Source of the DNA: an uncultured Christensenella sp.
GTDB lineage: Bacteria; Bacillota; Clostridia; Christensenellales; Pumilibacteraceae
NCBI GenBank assembly: GCA_910577435.1
Contig: CAJTLV010000006.1
Coordinates: 62,990 to 126,989 of the forward strand
Reading direction: 5' to 3'
Length of the DNA stretch: 64,000 nt
Part shown: one piece after another, positions 50,150-59,316 of the stretch
How the letters are laid out: each line of letters opens with the position of its first letter
Numbering within the stretch: the first letter of the stretch is position 1
Translations under genes and position numbers: made by a program
Notes under the pieces: generated by a model
Database searches by the model: none
Seen by the model: only the letters and a program-made list of their open reading frames with translations
Told to the model about the DNA's origin: nothing

Positions 50150-50223
50150 CGATGCGGTTTTCGTGTCGCGCATAAAATCGGTTGCGCGATCTTTTATCTG
50201 TATGCCGTTCCGCCGTTCGATCT

Positions 50224-51711
50224 TTAATACAGCGTCGACGCTTTTTTGACGATGCTCAAAAACTCGGCTTTGAACGGATCGCCGCCGTTCGCCGTGCAGT
50301 CGAGCTGTTCGAGCCGTCGGATAACGGAGGATAGCGACGCGTTTTCGGCATATTGAGATTGGCGCAACACCAGCCCGAACTCGGTCACACAGCTTATGAA
50401 CACGCCGTCTTCGCCGAGCGGTTTTTCGCCGTCGGCGACCGTCACGGTAAGGCTTACCGATTCGGATTCGTCGGTGTCTGGGAGTTTGTATCGTACTTCG
50501 GCAGTCGCGACGTTGCCGACGTCCGATTTAAGTTCTATTTCGTAAACTGCGGTCACGGTGTGCCCCGAACCGATTTCGCCCGCGTCGGTTTTTTCGTCTT
50601 CGAATTCCTCTTGCGTGAGCATTTTACTTTCGTAGCCGATTAGCCTGTATTTTTCTACTGTTTCGTCGTTGAAGGTCACGCCTATCTTTGCGTCCTTTGC
50701 CACGACGTTGAACGTTCCGTCAAGCTCTTCCACAAGCACTTTGCGCGCTTCGTTGACGCTGTCGAGGTAAGCGTAATTGCCGTTGCCCTTTTCGGCGAGC
50801 GTTTTCATTGTGACGTCGTTGGTGTTGTGCATACCTACGCCCAACACCGACAGATAAATGCCGCTTTCGCGCTTTTCGGATATTAGCTCGATAAGTTCTT
50901 TCTTATTGCGCGCGCCCACGTTGAAATCGCCGTCCGTAGCGAGTATCACGCGGTTGTTCGCGTCCGACGAGTAATACTTTTGCGCTAAGGCATATGCCTT
51001 CGTTATGCCGCCCTGACCGTTTGTCGATCCTTTCGCTTCGAGGTCCTGAATGACGTTCGCTATTTTGGTTTTGTGCGCGCCCGATTCGCCGTCCAGCGCG
51101 ACGCGGCTGTCGCCTGCATACGTGACTACGGACACCGTATCGTCGTCGCTCAGCGTTTCGACAAGCATAGAGAACGACTGTTGAATAAGTCCCAGCCTGT
51201 CGTCGCCGTACATCGATCCCGACGTGTCTATGAGGAACACTATATTGTTCCTTTTCGTGCCGAATTCGATCTCTTCCGCCGCTATGCCGACGGTCATCAG
51301 TTTATGTTCTTCGTTCCACGCGCACGGCATAATATTGCCGGTGAGCGCAAGCGCGCCGTCGGTGGGACGTGCGTAGTCGTAATCGAAATAGTTTATATAT
51401 TCTTCGATGCGGACGGAGTTTTTGTCCACTTTGCGACCCTCTTCGGTTATTCGGCGCATAAGCGAATACGACGCGGTGTTTCGGTCGAGCGAGAAGTATG
51501 AATCGGGTTGTTCTGCGGCGCTTATGAAACCGCGCTCGACTATATCTTCGTATACGTAGTTTTCGAGTGTGACGTCAATAATCAGGTCGGGTGAGTAACC
51601 ACCCGATATTCCGCTCCAACCGTTTGCCGAGCAGGCACAGAGGGGGAGAAGCAGCGCCGTAGCCGAAACCGCCGCTATAACCGACTTGACGCCGTTTGTC
51701 TGTTTATTCAT
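50224..51711 (-). CDS. YfbK-like von Willebrand A domain lipoprotein
   Basis: 495 aa. The signal peptide has a Cys cluster LCAC (C27 as likely lipid site). The N-terminal domain (about 55-115: YFSLDRNTASYSLMRRITEEGRKVDKNSVRIEEYINYF) is the one preceding VWA in YfbK-type proteins. The VWA domain (about 156-330) has an intact MIDAS D162-T-S-G-S and the T/D sites in LATDGDFNVG. The DUF3520-like tail is shorter than usual. It lies downstream of an anti-sigma-like gene and a sigma gene on the same strand, a known association suggesting envelope signalling. GGGAGG precedes the ATG. Confidence 0.88.
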   Translation of the reverse strand: MNKQTNGVKSVIAAVSATALLLPLCACSANGWSGISGGYSPDLIIDVTLENYVYEDIVERGFISAAEQPDSYFSLDRNTASYSLMRRITEEGRKVDKNSVRIEEYINYFDYDYARPTDGALALTGNIMPCAWNEEHKLMTVGIAAEEIEFGTKRNNIVFLIDTSGSMYGDDRLGLIQQSFSMLVETLSDDDTVSVVTYAGDSRVALDGESGAHKTKIANVIQDLEAKGSTNGQGGITKAYALAQKYYSSDANNRVILATDGDFNVGARNKKELIELISEKRESGIYLSVLGVGMHNTNDVTMKTLAEKGNGNYAYLDSVNEARKVLVEELDGTFNVVAKDAKIGVTFNDETVEKYRLIGYESKMLTQEEFEDEKTDAGEIGSGHTVTAVYEIELKSDVGNVATAEVRYKLPDTDESESVSLTVTVADGEKPLGEDGVFISCVTEFGLVLRQSQYAENASLSSVIRRLEQLDCTANGGDPFKAEFLSIVKKASTLY

Positions 51712-51821
51712 AACTGCCTCCCGTTTGCGATTGTTTACCTATAAAACAATTCGCGGTGCCGTTTTGTCCCGTAGTATGAGAAAAAAATCGGGAAATAAAT
51801 TTAACCTGCCGTAGACAATAT

Positions 51822-52511
51822 TCAGCGTAAAATATCCGCAACGACGTTGTAAGCGTTTTCGTCGTTGCCCATTGTCGTCACGTAATAATGCGTCGTAGCC
51901 GTGCCGAGATAGGTTTGCGAAATATACTCGCCGTCGATATAAGTGCGAACGACGGCGGGGCGGTTGTTTTCCGCGATAATATCGGCAAACGTTTCGCCTA
52001 GATCGGTTCTTCGGTATTCGGCTTTTTCCGCGATCATTCCGACCTGCGTCGTTCCGTACTCCGTTTCGATGCCCAACGATCCGCGAACGTAAACAAACTC
52101 GCCGCTGTTTTTGAGATAGCAGGCATAATAGTTTTCGGCAAAGACGTTATAACGATCTTCGATTGCGGAAATATCGAAATACTCGGATGCCTCGTCGCGC
52201 GATACCGCTACCGCGCGCACGTCGCGAATGTCGTATTGCGTAGCGTAAACAGTCGGCGGTGCGGAGCTGTCGTTGCCTGATCCGTTCGAGATGCGCAATG
52301 CCGCGCCTACGGCAAAGATGCCGACGGCAACAGACGCGGCAGCGCCGACAATGCTTGCGAAACTTATGACGGCTATGCGTTTTCCGCGCGCACCGTCGCG
52401 GCGCGCGCTTATACGCTCTCGCGCCTTGCGCGCCAGATCGGGTCTCGATTCGAGTCCGTCCGCAAAATCATCGAACAGCCGCTCTATGTCTTTGTCTTGT
52501 TCGTCCATCAT
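51822..52511 (-). CDS. Putative anti-sigma factor (single-pass membrane protein)
   Basis: 229 aa. The cytoplasmic N-terminus is charged (MDEQDKDIERLFDDFADGLESRPDLARKARERISARRDG), then one transmembrane helix at about 45-72, then an extracytoplasmic domain. It starts 12 nt downstream of the ECF sigma gene, the classic position of a cognate anti-sigma factor. No zinc-binding HxxxCxxC is visible, so it is not of the ZAS class. The role is inferred from position and topology. The adjacent sigma gene is broken. Confidence 0.7.
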   Translation of the reverse strand: MMDEQDKDIERLFDDFADGLESRPDLARKARERISARRDGARGKRIAVISFASIVGAAASVAVGIFAVGAALRISNGSGNDSSAPPTVYATQYDIRDVRAVAVSRDEASEYFDISAIEDRYNVFAENYYACYLKNSGEFVYVRGSLGIETEYGTTQVGMIAEKAEYRRTDLGETFADIIAENNRPAVVRTYIDGEYISQTYLGTATTHYYVTTMGNDENAYNVVADILR

Positions 52512-52523
52512 TGATATAACCGT

Positions 52524-52940
52524 TTACCCGTTGTTTTTGTCCCGTGCGTTTATGTATTTTTTCATTTTTTCTTCCGCGCCCAGTACGGCGCGCGACACTT
52601 TTGATTTGGACGCACCGAGCGCTTTTGCGCTGTCGCGGACGGTGAAATCCATAAAATATTTTTGATAAATTACCTGCCGTTCGAAAGCGTCGAGTACGCT
52701 CATCGCTTGTTCGACCGCCATTCCCGCAGTAGACCGCTCGGAAACGTTCACGCCGTCCGACAGATCGAAGCAGGTCGAAATATCGACGGTGATTCGTTCG
52801 CGCTTGGCGGTGTTGAGTGCAGTATTGTATACTATACGGCATATCCACGCATAGCCGTTTGTATTCGGTTTGAACCTGTCCGCTTTTTCGAGTATCTTTA
52901 TAAAGCTGTCCTGTACCGCGTCTTCGGCGGCGGACTCGGC
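52524..52940 (-). pseudogene. ECF-family sigma factor, truncated at its N-terminus
   Basis: Reading the minus strand leftward from about 52940: ESAAEDAVQDSFIKILEKADRF (end of region 2.1-2.2), AWICRIVYNTALNTAKRERI (region 2.4), then a linker and region 4 (SVLDAFERQVIYQKYFMDF... DSAKALGASKSKVSRAVLGAEEKMKKY), ending at 52524. The first 30-40 residues of region 2 are missing, because at 52926-52945 the sequence changes into a plus-strand VWA gene. No start codon gives a full sigma. A GTG at 52751 would give only region 4. Genomic rearrangement or assembly artefact. Confidence 0.8.
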
Positions 52941-54305
52941 GGTACGGGCAATTATCTCGCTATGGCAAAGTCGGGCGCGATAGCCTGTCTCGATACTCTG
53001 TCCGAACGCGATTGGTGCGGAGTTATGTCGCTAAGCGACGATGTGGACGAGGATATAGTTATTTCGCCTATGACGCAAAAGGGCAAGATAGTATCCGCTA
53101 TAAACGCGATCCAGATAGACGGAAGTACTGTGTTTACAGGCGCTATCGTCAAGGCGGGCGAAGCACTTCGCGCACTTACCGGCGTCGAAAAGAAGCATAT
53201 CATTCTGGTCACCGACGGCAATCCGGGCGACACGAAAGCCGAGTACGAGCAGGCTATAAAAGATAACTTCGCGAGCGGAATAACGATGTCGATCATCAAT
53301 ATCGGGAGCGCAAGCAATCCGGATATGCAGTATGCGGCGGAAACTATCGGCGGCGGCAGGTTTTACGGCGTGATCAATCTCGACGGACTTGCCGACGATC
53401 TTCGCGCCGATCTCAGTGCGCCCGAAATAAAAGACGTAAATTACGGCCCGTTTACGCCCGAAATAAAGGACCACACTGCGGCGGTCAACGGCGTAAATCA
53501 GGAGTTTATGCCGCAGCTTCACGGCTTTTACGGAACTAAACTCAAAGAGGGCGCGGACGTTCCGCTCACAGGCGAGTATGTGCCTGTGTATGCGCAGTGG
53601 AAGTACGGCGAAGGTTCGGTCGGCAGTTTTATGTGCGATCTTACGGGCGTGTGGTCGGAAGAGTTTTTGGCGAACGACACGGGTATCAGGTTTTTGAAAA
53701 ACGTCGTAGGCGGACTTTTCCCGACGCGCAACATTCGCCCGCGCGACATCGACGTGGAGATCACGGACGACAACTATACAAAACAGCTCAACGTGTTCAC
53801 CTCGCTCGCCGACGACGAGATAATCGAAGTGCGCGTCACCAATCCGATAAAGGACGACGACCTGACCGATCCGCGCGTGCAGGTTATACGTTCGTCTGCG
53901 GCGGAGGGATATAACAGGATAGCGTTTACCGTCGACGAAGCTGGGGTTTATCAAGTGCTTGTGCAAAAGAAAGACGCGGCGGAAAACGTCATTTCGGAAT
54001 ATTTGACATATAAGGCGTTTTCCTACTCGGACGAGTACGATATGTTTGTGGAGACGAACGGCGCGGAATTTTTGGAGCGCATTGCGACGAACGGAAACGG
54101 CTTTGCGATAACCGAGAGCGCCGAGATATTCGAGAATTTCGTAAAGTCTGTGGTGCGTTCCGTCGATCCGCGTATGACGTTCCTTATAATAGCCATAGTG
54201 CTGTTCCTGCTGGACATAGCGGTGCGCAAGTTTAAGTTCAAGTGGCCGCACGAGTTGGTGCGCGAACACCGCGAGAATAAGGCGCTTAGAGGTGGAAAGC
54301 AGTGA
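52929..54305 (+). CDS. VWA-domain membrane protein, 5'-truncated
   Basis: The frame is open from 52662, but 52662-52928 is antisense to the sigma gene. Real homology starts around GGTGNYLAMAKSGAIACLDTLSERDWCGVMSLSD, the middle of a VWA domain; the preceding D-x-S-x-S MIDAS strand is missing. TVFTGAI and IILVTDGNPGD follow. The C-terminus has a beta domain and one transmembrane helix near residues 508-525, then a basic tail. About 450 residues of real protein remain of a family that is usually much larger. The stop overlaps the next gene (GTGA). Probably non-functional unless the junction is an artefact. Confidence 0.7.
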   Translation, partial: GGLGGTGNYLAMAKSGAIACLDTLSERDWCGVMSLSDDVDEDIVISPMTQKGKIVSAINAIQIDGSTVFTGAIVKAGEALRALTGVEKKHIILVTDGNPGDTKAEYEQAIKDNFASGITMSIINIGSASNPDMQYAAETIGGGRFYGVINLDGLADDLRADLSAPEIKDVNYGPFTPEIKDHTAAVNGVNQEFMPQLHGFYGTKLKEGADVPLTGEYVPVYAQWKYGEGSVGSFMCDLTGVWSEEFLANDTGIRFLKNVVGGLFPTRNIRPRDIDVEITDDNYTKQLNVFTSLADDEIIEVRVTNPIKDDDLTDPRVQVIRSSAAEGYNRIAFTVDEAGVYQVLVQKKDAAENVISEYLTYKAFSYSDEYDMFVETNGAEFLERIATNGNGFAITESAEIFENFVKSVVRSVDPRMTFLIIAIVLFLLDIAVRKFKFKWPHELVREHRENKALRGGKQ

Positions 54306-57040
54306 AAACGAATAGAAAATTACGATGGATTTTAATAGCGGTACTGTCATTGCTTTGCATAGGGGTTTGCACTGCGTGCAACCGTGCGCCGGCGCTGGAT
54401 GCGCCGAGAGGACTTACCGTAAACGAATCGACAATGACTGTCGAATGGCGCGAGGTCGAGAACGCAAAGGGATATACCGTCGAGATAGACGGCAAGCAGT
54501 CAAGTACTCGCCGTACCTCCTATTCCATATCCAAGCTCGATCCGGGCGATTACATCATCAAGGTAAAGGCGCGCGGAGACGGCGAGGCGTTTTCGGATTC
54601 CGCGTGGACGGAAATAGCGTATACGAAAGAATTGGAGACGGGTATCGTCTATAAACCGATAAACAGCAGTTCCGAGTACGAGGTTGCAAGCGTAGGCTCC
54701 GCGTCGGGCGATATAGTCATTCCCGATACGTACAAGAAAAAACCGGTTACGCGCATAGCAAGCTCGGCGTTTTTCAACAGCAACAAGATAACGGGCATAA
54801 CGCTCGGCGCAAACATCACGTCGATAGGCGCGCGTGCGTTTTACAATTGCACGTTTCTGTCTAAGGTCGAACTGCCCGAAGGATTGACGAGCATCGGCTC
54901 TTATGCGTTCCAGAGTTGTCGAAACCTGCCGTCCATAAAAATCCCGGACGGCGTCAAGACGATAGAAGAGTATACTTTCTCGTACTGCCGCAGTTTGGCG
55001 GAATTGGAATTGAGCTCTAATCTGACGAGCATAGGTGCGTATGCGTTTGCCGATTGCGATCTTTTAAGCGAGATTATCCTTCCCGATACGGTTACGACGA
55101 TAGGCGAGGGCGCGTTTGCGGAGTGCGTGGGCTTGATAAATTTCGATACGGGCAGCGGATTGCTGTCGATAGGCGATCTCGCGTTCTTCGGCGATAAAAC
55201 GCTCGCGACGGTAACGCTCGGCAATCGTTTGACGAGCATAGGTACGCAGGCGTTTCGAGAGTGCGGTGAACTTACGGCGATAAATCTTCCTAATAGTCTT
55301 ACTTCGCTCGGCGACCACGTATTTTATCAATGTGCCAAGCTCGCGGACGTGCGCATAGGCGATAACGTGACGCATATCGGCAGCGGAATTCTCACCGAAA
55401 CGGCGTTGTGGGATAACGGCACGGGACTTATATATCTAGGCGATTGGCTCGTCGCGTGCAAAGATACGGAGATAGCGAGCGTGACGTTCCGAGCGGGTAC
55501 GTTCGGCATAGCGGACTCCGTGTTTCAATCGTTTAAGGAACTGACGGGCGTAATAATACCGGACAGCGTTGTGTACATAGGTAACCGCGCGTTTTACGGC
55601 TGTAAAAAGCTGGACACCGTATTTATCGGCAACGGTGTGACGAATATCGGTTCGTACACATTCGGCAACTGTTCTGTTTTGGACAGAGTGACGATAGGCA
55701 ACGGTGTTAGCCGTATCGAGTCGTGCGCGTTTGCAGGTTGCACACGGCTCGCAAATATAAACATTCCGGATACAGTTACGAGCATCGGTACCGACGCTTT
55801 TAAGCGGACGGGTATGCCGACGGACGACAACGGCGTAATGTATGCCGATGAATGGTTGGTCGGCTGTACGGCGCCGAACGATGCTTTCGAACTGAACGTC
55901 ACGGTAAGGCACGGCACTGTCGGCATTGCCGATTACAGCTTTTATAAATGTGAAGAACTGTATAATATACTCATTCCGGACACCGTCAAGTATCTGGGAC
56001 GGGCGGCGTTTTACAGTTGTTCGGGGCTTGTCGGCGCTACTATGTCCGACACGTTGACCGCCATTCCCGATTATGCGTTTTACAGATGTTATTCTCTTCA
56101 ATACCTGAACATTCCCGACAACTGCGTTTCGATAGGCCGTTCGGCGTTTTACGAATGCGAGTCGCTGGGCGTATATTCGGACGGAGAACTTATCCTGCCG
56201 GATACCGTTACGAGCATAAGCGATTATGCGTTTTACGGCTGTTCGGCGCTGGAATACGTAAATCTCGGCGACGGATTGACCGACTTGGGCAGTCGTGCAT
56301 TCTACGGTTGCGGGTCGCTCGGCTCCATTTCGATACCCGACGGCGTTACCGAGATAAAGACGCGCGCTTTCGCTAATTGCGTGAGTTTGAGATCGGTCGA
56401 TTTCGGTAGCGGAGTGACGACGATAGGCGAGTACGCGTTCAACGGTTGCGAATCGCTTCAAACGTTGAGCGTTCCCGATAATGTAAAGACTATCGGTAAA
56501 TACGCGTTCTATAAGTGCAACGGACTCAAATATCTCGCGCTCGGCAGAGGGGTAGAAACCGTAGATAATTATGCGTTCTACGGCTGTACCGAGCTAATGA
56601 GCGTTGCTATCCCCAAAACAGTAACTACGATAGGGAATTATGCTTTCAGAGGTTGCGAGAACCTCACTTCCGTTATACTGCCGACGAGCGTTCAAACGAT
56701 AGGCAGTCACGCGTTCTACGGTTGTAAAGCGCTTACATTGTATGCGGAAGCGAACGGCGCGGGCGACGGTTGGAATGCGCGCTGGAACTCGTCGTACCGT
56801 CCTGTGGTGTTCGGCTGTGTGCTGTCGGATGACGGGCAGTACGTAGTGTCGTTTGTAAAGAGTTCGGGCGCTGTCGTCAACGGCGACGCGACGGGCGGGA
56901 TAGCCGCGCCGAGCCGAGATTTCTATGAGTTTATCGGATGGGCGACTTCGCCGAACGGCAACGTATCGTATACAGCCGGCGACATCGTCGACACGCCCGA
57001 CGGCACTGCGCTGTATGCCGTATGGACGGCGATAGATTAA
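54302..57040 (+). CDS. BspA-like leucine-rich-repeat surface lipoprotein
   Basis: 912 aa from a GTG overlapping the upstream stop, with GAGGTGG as ribosome site. Signal peptide, then lipobox-type VCTAC (C26). A fibronectin type III domain lies at about 33-108. About 25 LRR_5/BspA repeats of 23 residues follow (pattern I-P-D-x-V-x-x-I-G-x-x-A-F-Y-x-C-x-x-L). The C-terminus (about 860-912) is a Listeria-Bacteroides repeat (FIGWATSPNGNVSYTAGD). BspA proteins bind host or bacterial surfaces; here anchoring is by lipid. Terminator at 57056. Confidence 0.93.
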   Translation: MKTNRKLRWILIAVLSLLCIGVCTACNRAPALDAPRGLTVNESTMTVEWREVENAKGYTVEIDGKQSSTRRTSYSISKLDPGDYIIKVKARGDGEAFSDSAWTEIAYTKELETGIVYKPINSSSEYEVASVGSASGDIVIPDTYKKKPVTRIASSAFFNSNKITGITLGANITSIGARAFYNCTFLSKVELPEGLTSIGSYAFQSCRNLPSIKIPDGVKTIEEYTFSYCRSLAELELSSNLTSIGAYAFADCDLLSEIILPDTVTTIGEGAFAECVGLINFDTGSGLLSIGDLAFFGDKTLATVTLGNRLTSIGTQAFRECGELTAINLPNSLTSLGDHVFYQCAKLADVRIGDNVTHIGSGILTETALWDNGTGLIYLGDWLVACKDTEIASVTFRAGTFGIADSVFQSFKELTGVIIPDSVVYIGNRAFYGCKKLDTVFIGNGVTNIGSYTFGNCSVLDRVTIGNGVSRIESCAFAGCTRLANINIPDTVTSIGTDAFKRTGMPTDDNGVMYADEWLVGCTAPNDAFELNVTVRHGTVGIADYSFYKCEELYNILIPDTVKYLGRAAFYSCSGLVGATMSDTLTAIPDYAFYRCYSLQYLNIPDNCVSIGRSAFYECESLGVYSDGELILPDTVTSISDYAFYGCSALEYVNLGDGLTDLGSRAFYGCGSLGSISIPDGVTEIKTRAFANCVSLRSVDFGSGVTTIGEYAFNGCESLQTLSVPDNVKTIGKYAFYKCNGLKYLALGRGVETVDNYAFYGCTELMSVAIPKTVTTIGNYAFRGCENLTSVILPTSVQTIGSHAFYGCKALTLYAEANGAGDGWNARWNSSYRPVVFGCVLSDDGQYVVSFVKSSGAVVNGDATGGIAAPSRDFYEFIGWATSPNGNVSYTAGDIVDTPDGTALYAVWTAID

Positions 57041-57055
57041 TGTAATAAAAGAAAG

Positions 57056-57080
57056 TAAAAAGACGGCTGAGCCGTCTTTT
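57056..57080 (+). terminator. Terminator of the BspA-like gene
   Basis: AAAAAGACGGC-tga-GCCGTCTTTT, 16 nt after the stop; the symmetrical A/T flanks could also serve the convergent PstS-like gene. Confidence 0.85.
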
Positions 57081-57118
57081 CCGTTGCGAAAAAATGGTGG
57101 GCGAACGCCGTCTGTCGG

Positions 57119-58363
57119 TCAATGGCGCGGCGCGTAGCCCGTTTTCTCTATAAGCCGTTGTCCGCTTTCGGACAGAATCAAGTCTATCAGGTTTTTCACA
57201 TTTCCCGTCGGCGCGCCGTTAGTCACCGCATAAAAATTCACGGTGAACGGATAGGTTCCGTTCGATATGTTTTCGGCGGTGGGAGCGACGCCGTTTATCG
57301 CCAAAAGTTTTGTTTCCGGGTTGGGGTACATCTTCGTCGCAAAATATTTATATGAATAGCCGAGCGCGGGGCGCACGCCGTTATACTCGACTGTCATTTG
57401 CGTCATAAGACTGTTCGAACCCGCGAGATCGCGGCTCGGCAGAGGTTGCGGCACCGTGAGCGGAGTTCCGCGCATTATGTTCTGCAATGCCGTTTGACTG
57501 CCCGAACCGTCGGGGCGGCGAAAGTCGACTATGCGCCCGCCCTCTTTCCAGCCAAGCGTGCGCCACATCGCGGTCTTTCCCGAATAAACGTTCTTTATCT
57601 GTCGGTAGGTCAAACTGTCGATCGGATTGTCGTTTGCGACGATAAAAACGAACGCTTCTTTGCCTATCGGAGTAAATACGAGATCGACGCCCGCATCCCG
57701 CGCCTTTTTGAGTTGGTTGGCGGAAGCACCCGCGACGAAAATAACGTCGCGTTCGCCCGCGATCAGTCCGTCGTATGCGCGTAAGGTATTTGTCATTATT
57801 ACGCGCTCGCCGTTATTTGCATAAGTGGTTTGCGCACAGCCGCCTTCGCGCTCGAAAGCGCCTTGAGTATAGAATGCCTGCGCGATCGCCGCATAAACGG
57901 GATACAGCGCGACGGCGCCGTCAAGTTGCGGAAGGTCGCCGTTCAGCTTGGACGTTTGCGGAAAGTCGACGGTCGCGAGTGCGTTGTCGGCGGCGAACGG
58001 GGTATAAATATCAAGTTCCGGCTCGCTCTCTGTGGTTTGTTGTTGACCGTAGTCGATCCACCAGTTGCCGATTAGCGCGTTGGGGAACAGCGAGAACGAC
58101 AGAACGGCAACGACTGCAACGCTTACAAGCGGCGCTATGAATTTTTTCGTGTGTTTGAGCCACAGTACGATCGCGACCGCCGCGCAGCCGGTGACAACGA
58201 GCAACACGGGAAGCAGTCCGATAAAGTTGTCTATCGCTGTAAACTGTTCGATGTAATCGTACCGCCATAAAAGGTAAAAGCCGAGCGCGATAACGCCTGC
58301 CGTCAGCAGTCCTCGCCCGACGATCCATACTATATTTATTATGTTTTTGCGCTTTTCGTCCAT
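57119..58363 (-). CDS. PstS-like phosphate-binding protein fused to membrane helices
   Basis: 414 aa from ATG 58363, which overlaps the upstream stop by one base (TGATG). Three transmembrane helices lie at about 10-30, 45-68 and 75-95. An extracytoplasmic PBP-like domain follows (about 125-414), with DGAVALYPVYAAIAQAFY, IAGERDVIFVAGASANQ and FRRPDGSGSQTALQNIM, the last being the phosphate-contact SGT-like loop of PstS. Normal PstS is a lipoprotein or periplasmic protein with no such helices. No pstCAB genes are adjacent, so it may sense rather than transport. Confidence 0.8.
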   Translation of the reverse strand: MDEKRKNIINIVWIVGRGLLTAGVIALGFYLLWRYDYIEQFTAIDNFIGLLPVLLVVTGCAAVAIVLWLKHTKKFIAPLVSVAVVAVLSFSLFPNALIGNWWIDYGQQQTTESEPELDIYTPFAADNALATVDFPQTSKLNGDLPQLDGAVALYPVYAAIAQAFYTQGAFEREGGCAQTTYANNGERVIMTNTLRAYDGLIAGERDVIFVAGASANQLKKARDAGVDLVFTPIGKEAFVFIVANDNPIDSLTYRQIKNVYSGKTAMWRTLGWKEGGRIVDFRRPDGSGSQTALQNIMRGTPLTVPQPLPSRDLAGSNSLMTQMTVEYNGVRPALGYSYKYFATKMYPNPETKLLAINGVAPTAENISNGTYPFTVNFYAVTNGAPTGNVKNLIDLILSESGQRLIEKTGYAPRH

Positions 58364-58737
58364 CACATAAACCTGATGACCACAACGCCGGTAGACAGAC
58401 ACAGTATCAGTATCAGTACCGCAAGTATCGGAAGCGCAATAGCCGTTATCGCACAGCCGACGTCCGATTTTGACTTATGGCGTAAACACAGTGCCGTAAT
58501 ACCGATAACGAGTCCCGCGATCGCGGATAGAAAGATCAGCATAAAAGACAGAAGAGTCGGTATTATGAAAAACGTCGAAACCGTTGCGCCCATAGAACAC
58601 AGGTATGTCAATCCGACCGCAACTATAGCCACGCCGTCGAGAATCACCGCAAGTTTCGCAAGAGAAATCACCCGTTTTTTCTTTGCGGGTTGTTGCGCTT
58701 GCGGCAGGTCTGTTTCGCTCATTTCATTGTCGTTCAT
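58363..58737 (-). CDS. Small four-helix-type membrane protein
   Basis: A 124-aa protein. The cytoplasmic N-terminus (MSETDLPQAQQPAKKKR) is followed by about three hydrophobic segments (27-48, 55-83, 93-122), resembling DUF4190-like small membrane proteins. It is coupled to the PstS-like gene by a one-base overlap, so the two probably form a complex. The transcript should start at the ATG itself (see promoter 58744-58772). Confidence 0.65.
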   Translation of the reverse strand: MNDNEMSETDLPQAQQPAKKKRVISLAKLAVILDGVAIVAVGLTYLCSMGATVSTFFIIPTLLSFMLIFLSAIAGLVIGITALCLRHKSKSDVGCAITAIALPILAVLILILCLSTGVVVIRFM

Positions 58738-58743
58738 ATCCCA

Positions 58744-58772
58744 AGTATATCAAAGGAACGAACGAATGTCAA
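58744..58772 (-). promoter_or_regulatory. Promoter abutting the small membrane protein gene
   Basis: Minus strand: TTGACA (58772-58767), 17-bp spacer, TATACT (58749-58744), then TGGGAT and the ATG at 58737: again exactly 6 nt. Confidence 0.85.
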
Positions 58773-58827
58773 TACGCCGAAAATTAGAATAGTATTAAAT
58801 ATGCTCGGAAGCGCGGTTGGGCTTCTT

Positions 58828-59316
58828 TTATCTCAGTTTATAGCAATCGGCTATCTCTCCCACAAACAGCGTGTGCGGGCGCTTTTGCGTAAACAGTCCT
58901 TCGACTTGCGGCTGTATGCCTTCGGGCGGAATGACGGCGAGAACATTGCACTCGACGATGAGTCCGCACTCTCCGAGTACGTATGCCTCTATCGAGCGGG
59001 CGCGCTTGGGGTGGAGACCGAGCGTCTCGAACTTGTTTACCTTAAATCCGGAAATCGTGTCGCACAGCGCAATCTCCGTGCGCATATCGCGGGCCGGAAC
59101 GTTCAGCGCAAAGCTCTTGGTTTTTGTGACTATTTGGTACGAATATTTGGTACTGCGTATTGGCAGAATGAAAACGTCTCTGCCCCAATATTTGCCGAGC
59201 GTACCCCAATGCGTCACCATAAGGTTGGGTTCGCTCAAGCCGCACGTGACAAATATGCCCGTCGACGACAGTGCTTTAATGAGTATTCCGCTGTCCTTGT
59301 CCGTTATGCCGTTCAT
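58828..59316 (-). CDS. Flavin reductase-like (flavoredoxin) protein
   Basis: A 162-aa protein of the FMN-binding split-barrel family: LMVTHWGTLGKYWGRDVFILPIRSTKYSY is the FMN-contact segment, followed by FALNVPARDMRTEIALCDTISGFKVNKFET. Such proteins reduce or carry FMN and are common in anaerobes. It is transcribed divergently from the TIR gene with a 225-nt gap. GGCGG lies before the ATG. Confidence 0.88.
   Translation of the reverse strand: MNGITDKDSGILIKALSSTGIFVTCGLSEPNLMVTHWGTLGKYWGRDVFILPIRSTKYSYQIVTKTKSFALNVPARDMRTEIALCDTISGFKVNKFETLGLHPKRARSIEAYVLGECGLIVECNVLAVIPPEGIQPQVEGLFTQKRPHTLFVGEIADCYKLR

Noticed and set aside
52662..52928. N-terminal part of the VWA frame
   Set aside because: This stretch is antisense to the ECF sigma gene and shows no VWA similarity.
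54900..56800. Regularly spaced repeats suggesting a CRISPR array
   Set aside because: They are degenerate in-frame leucine-rich repeats of a BspA-like protein, with no constant repeat/spacer structure.
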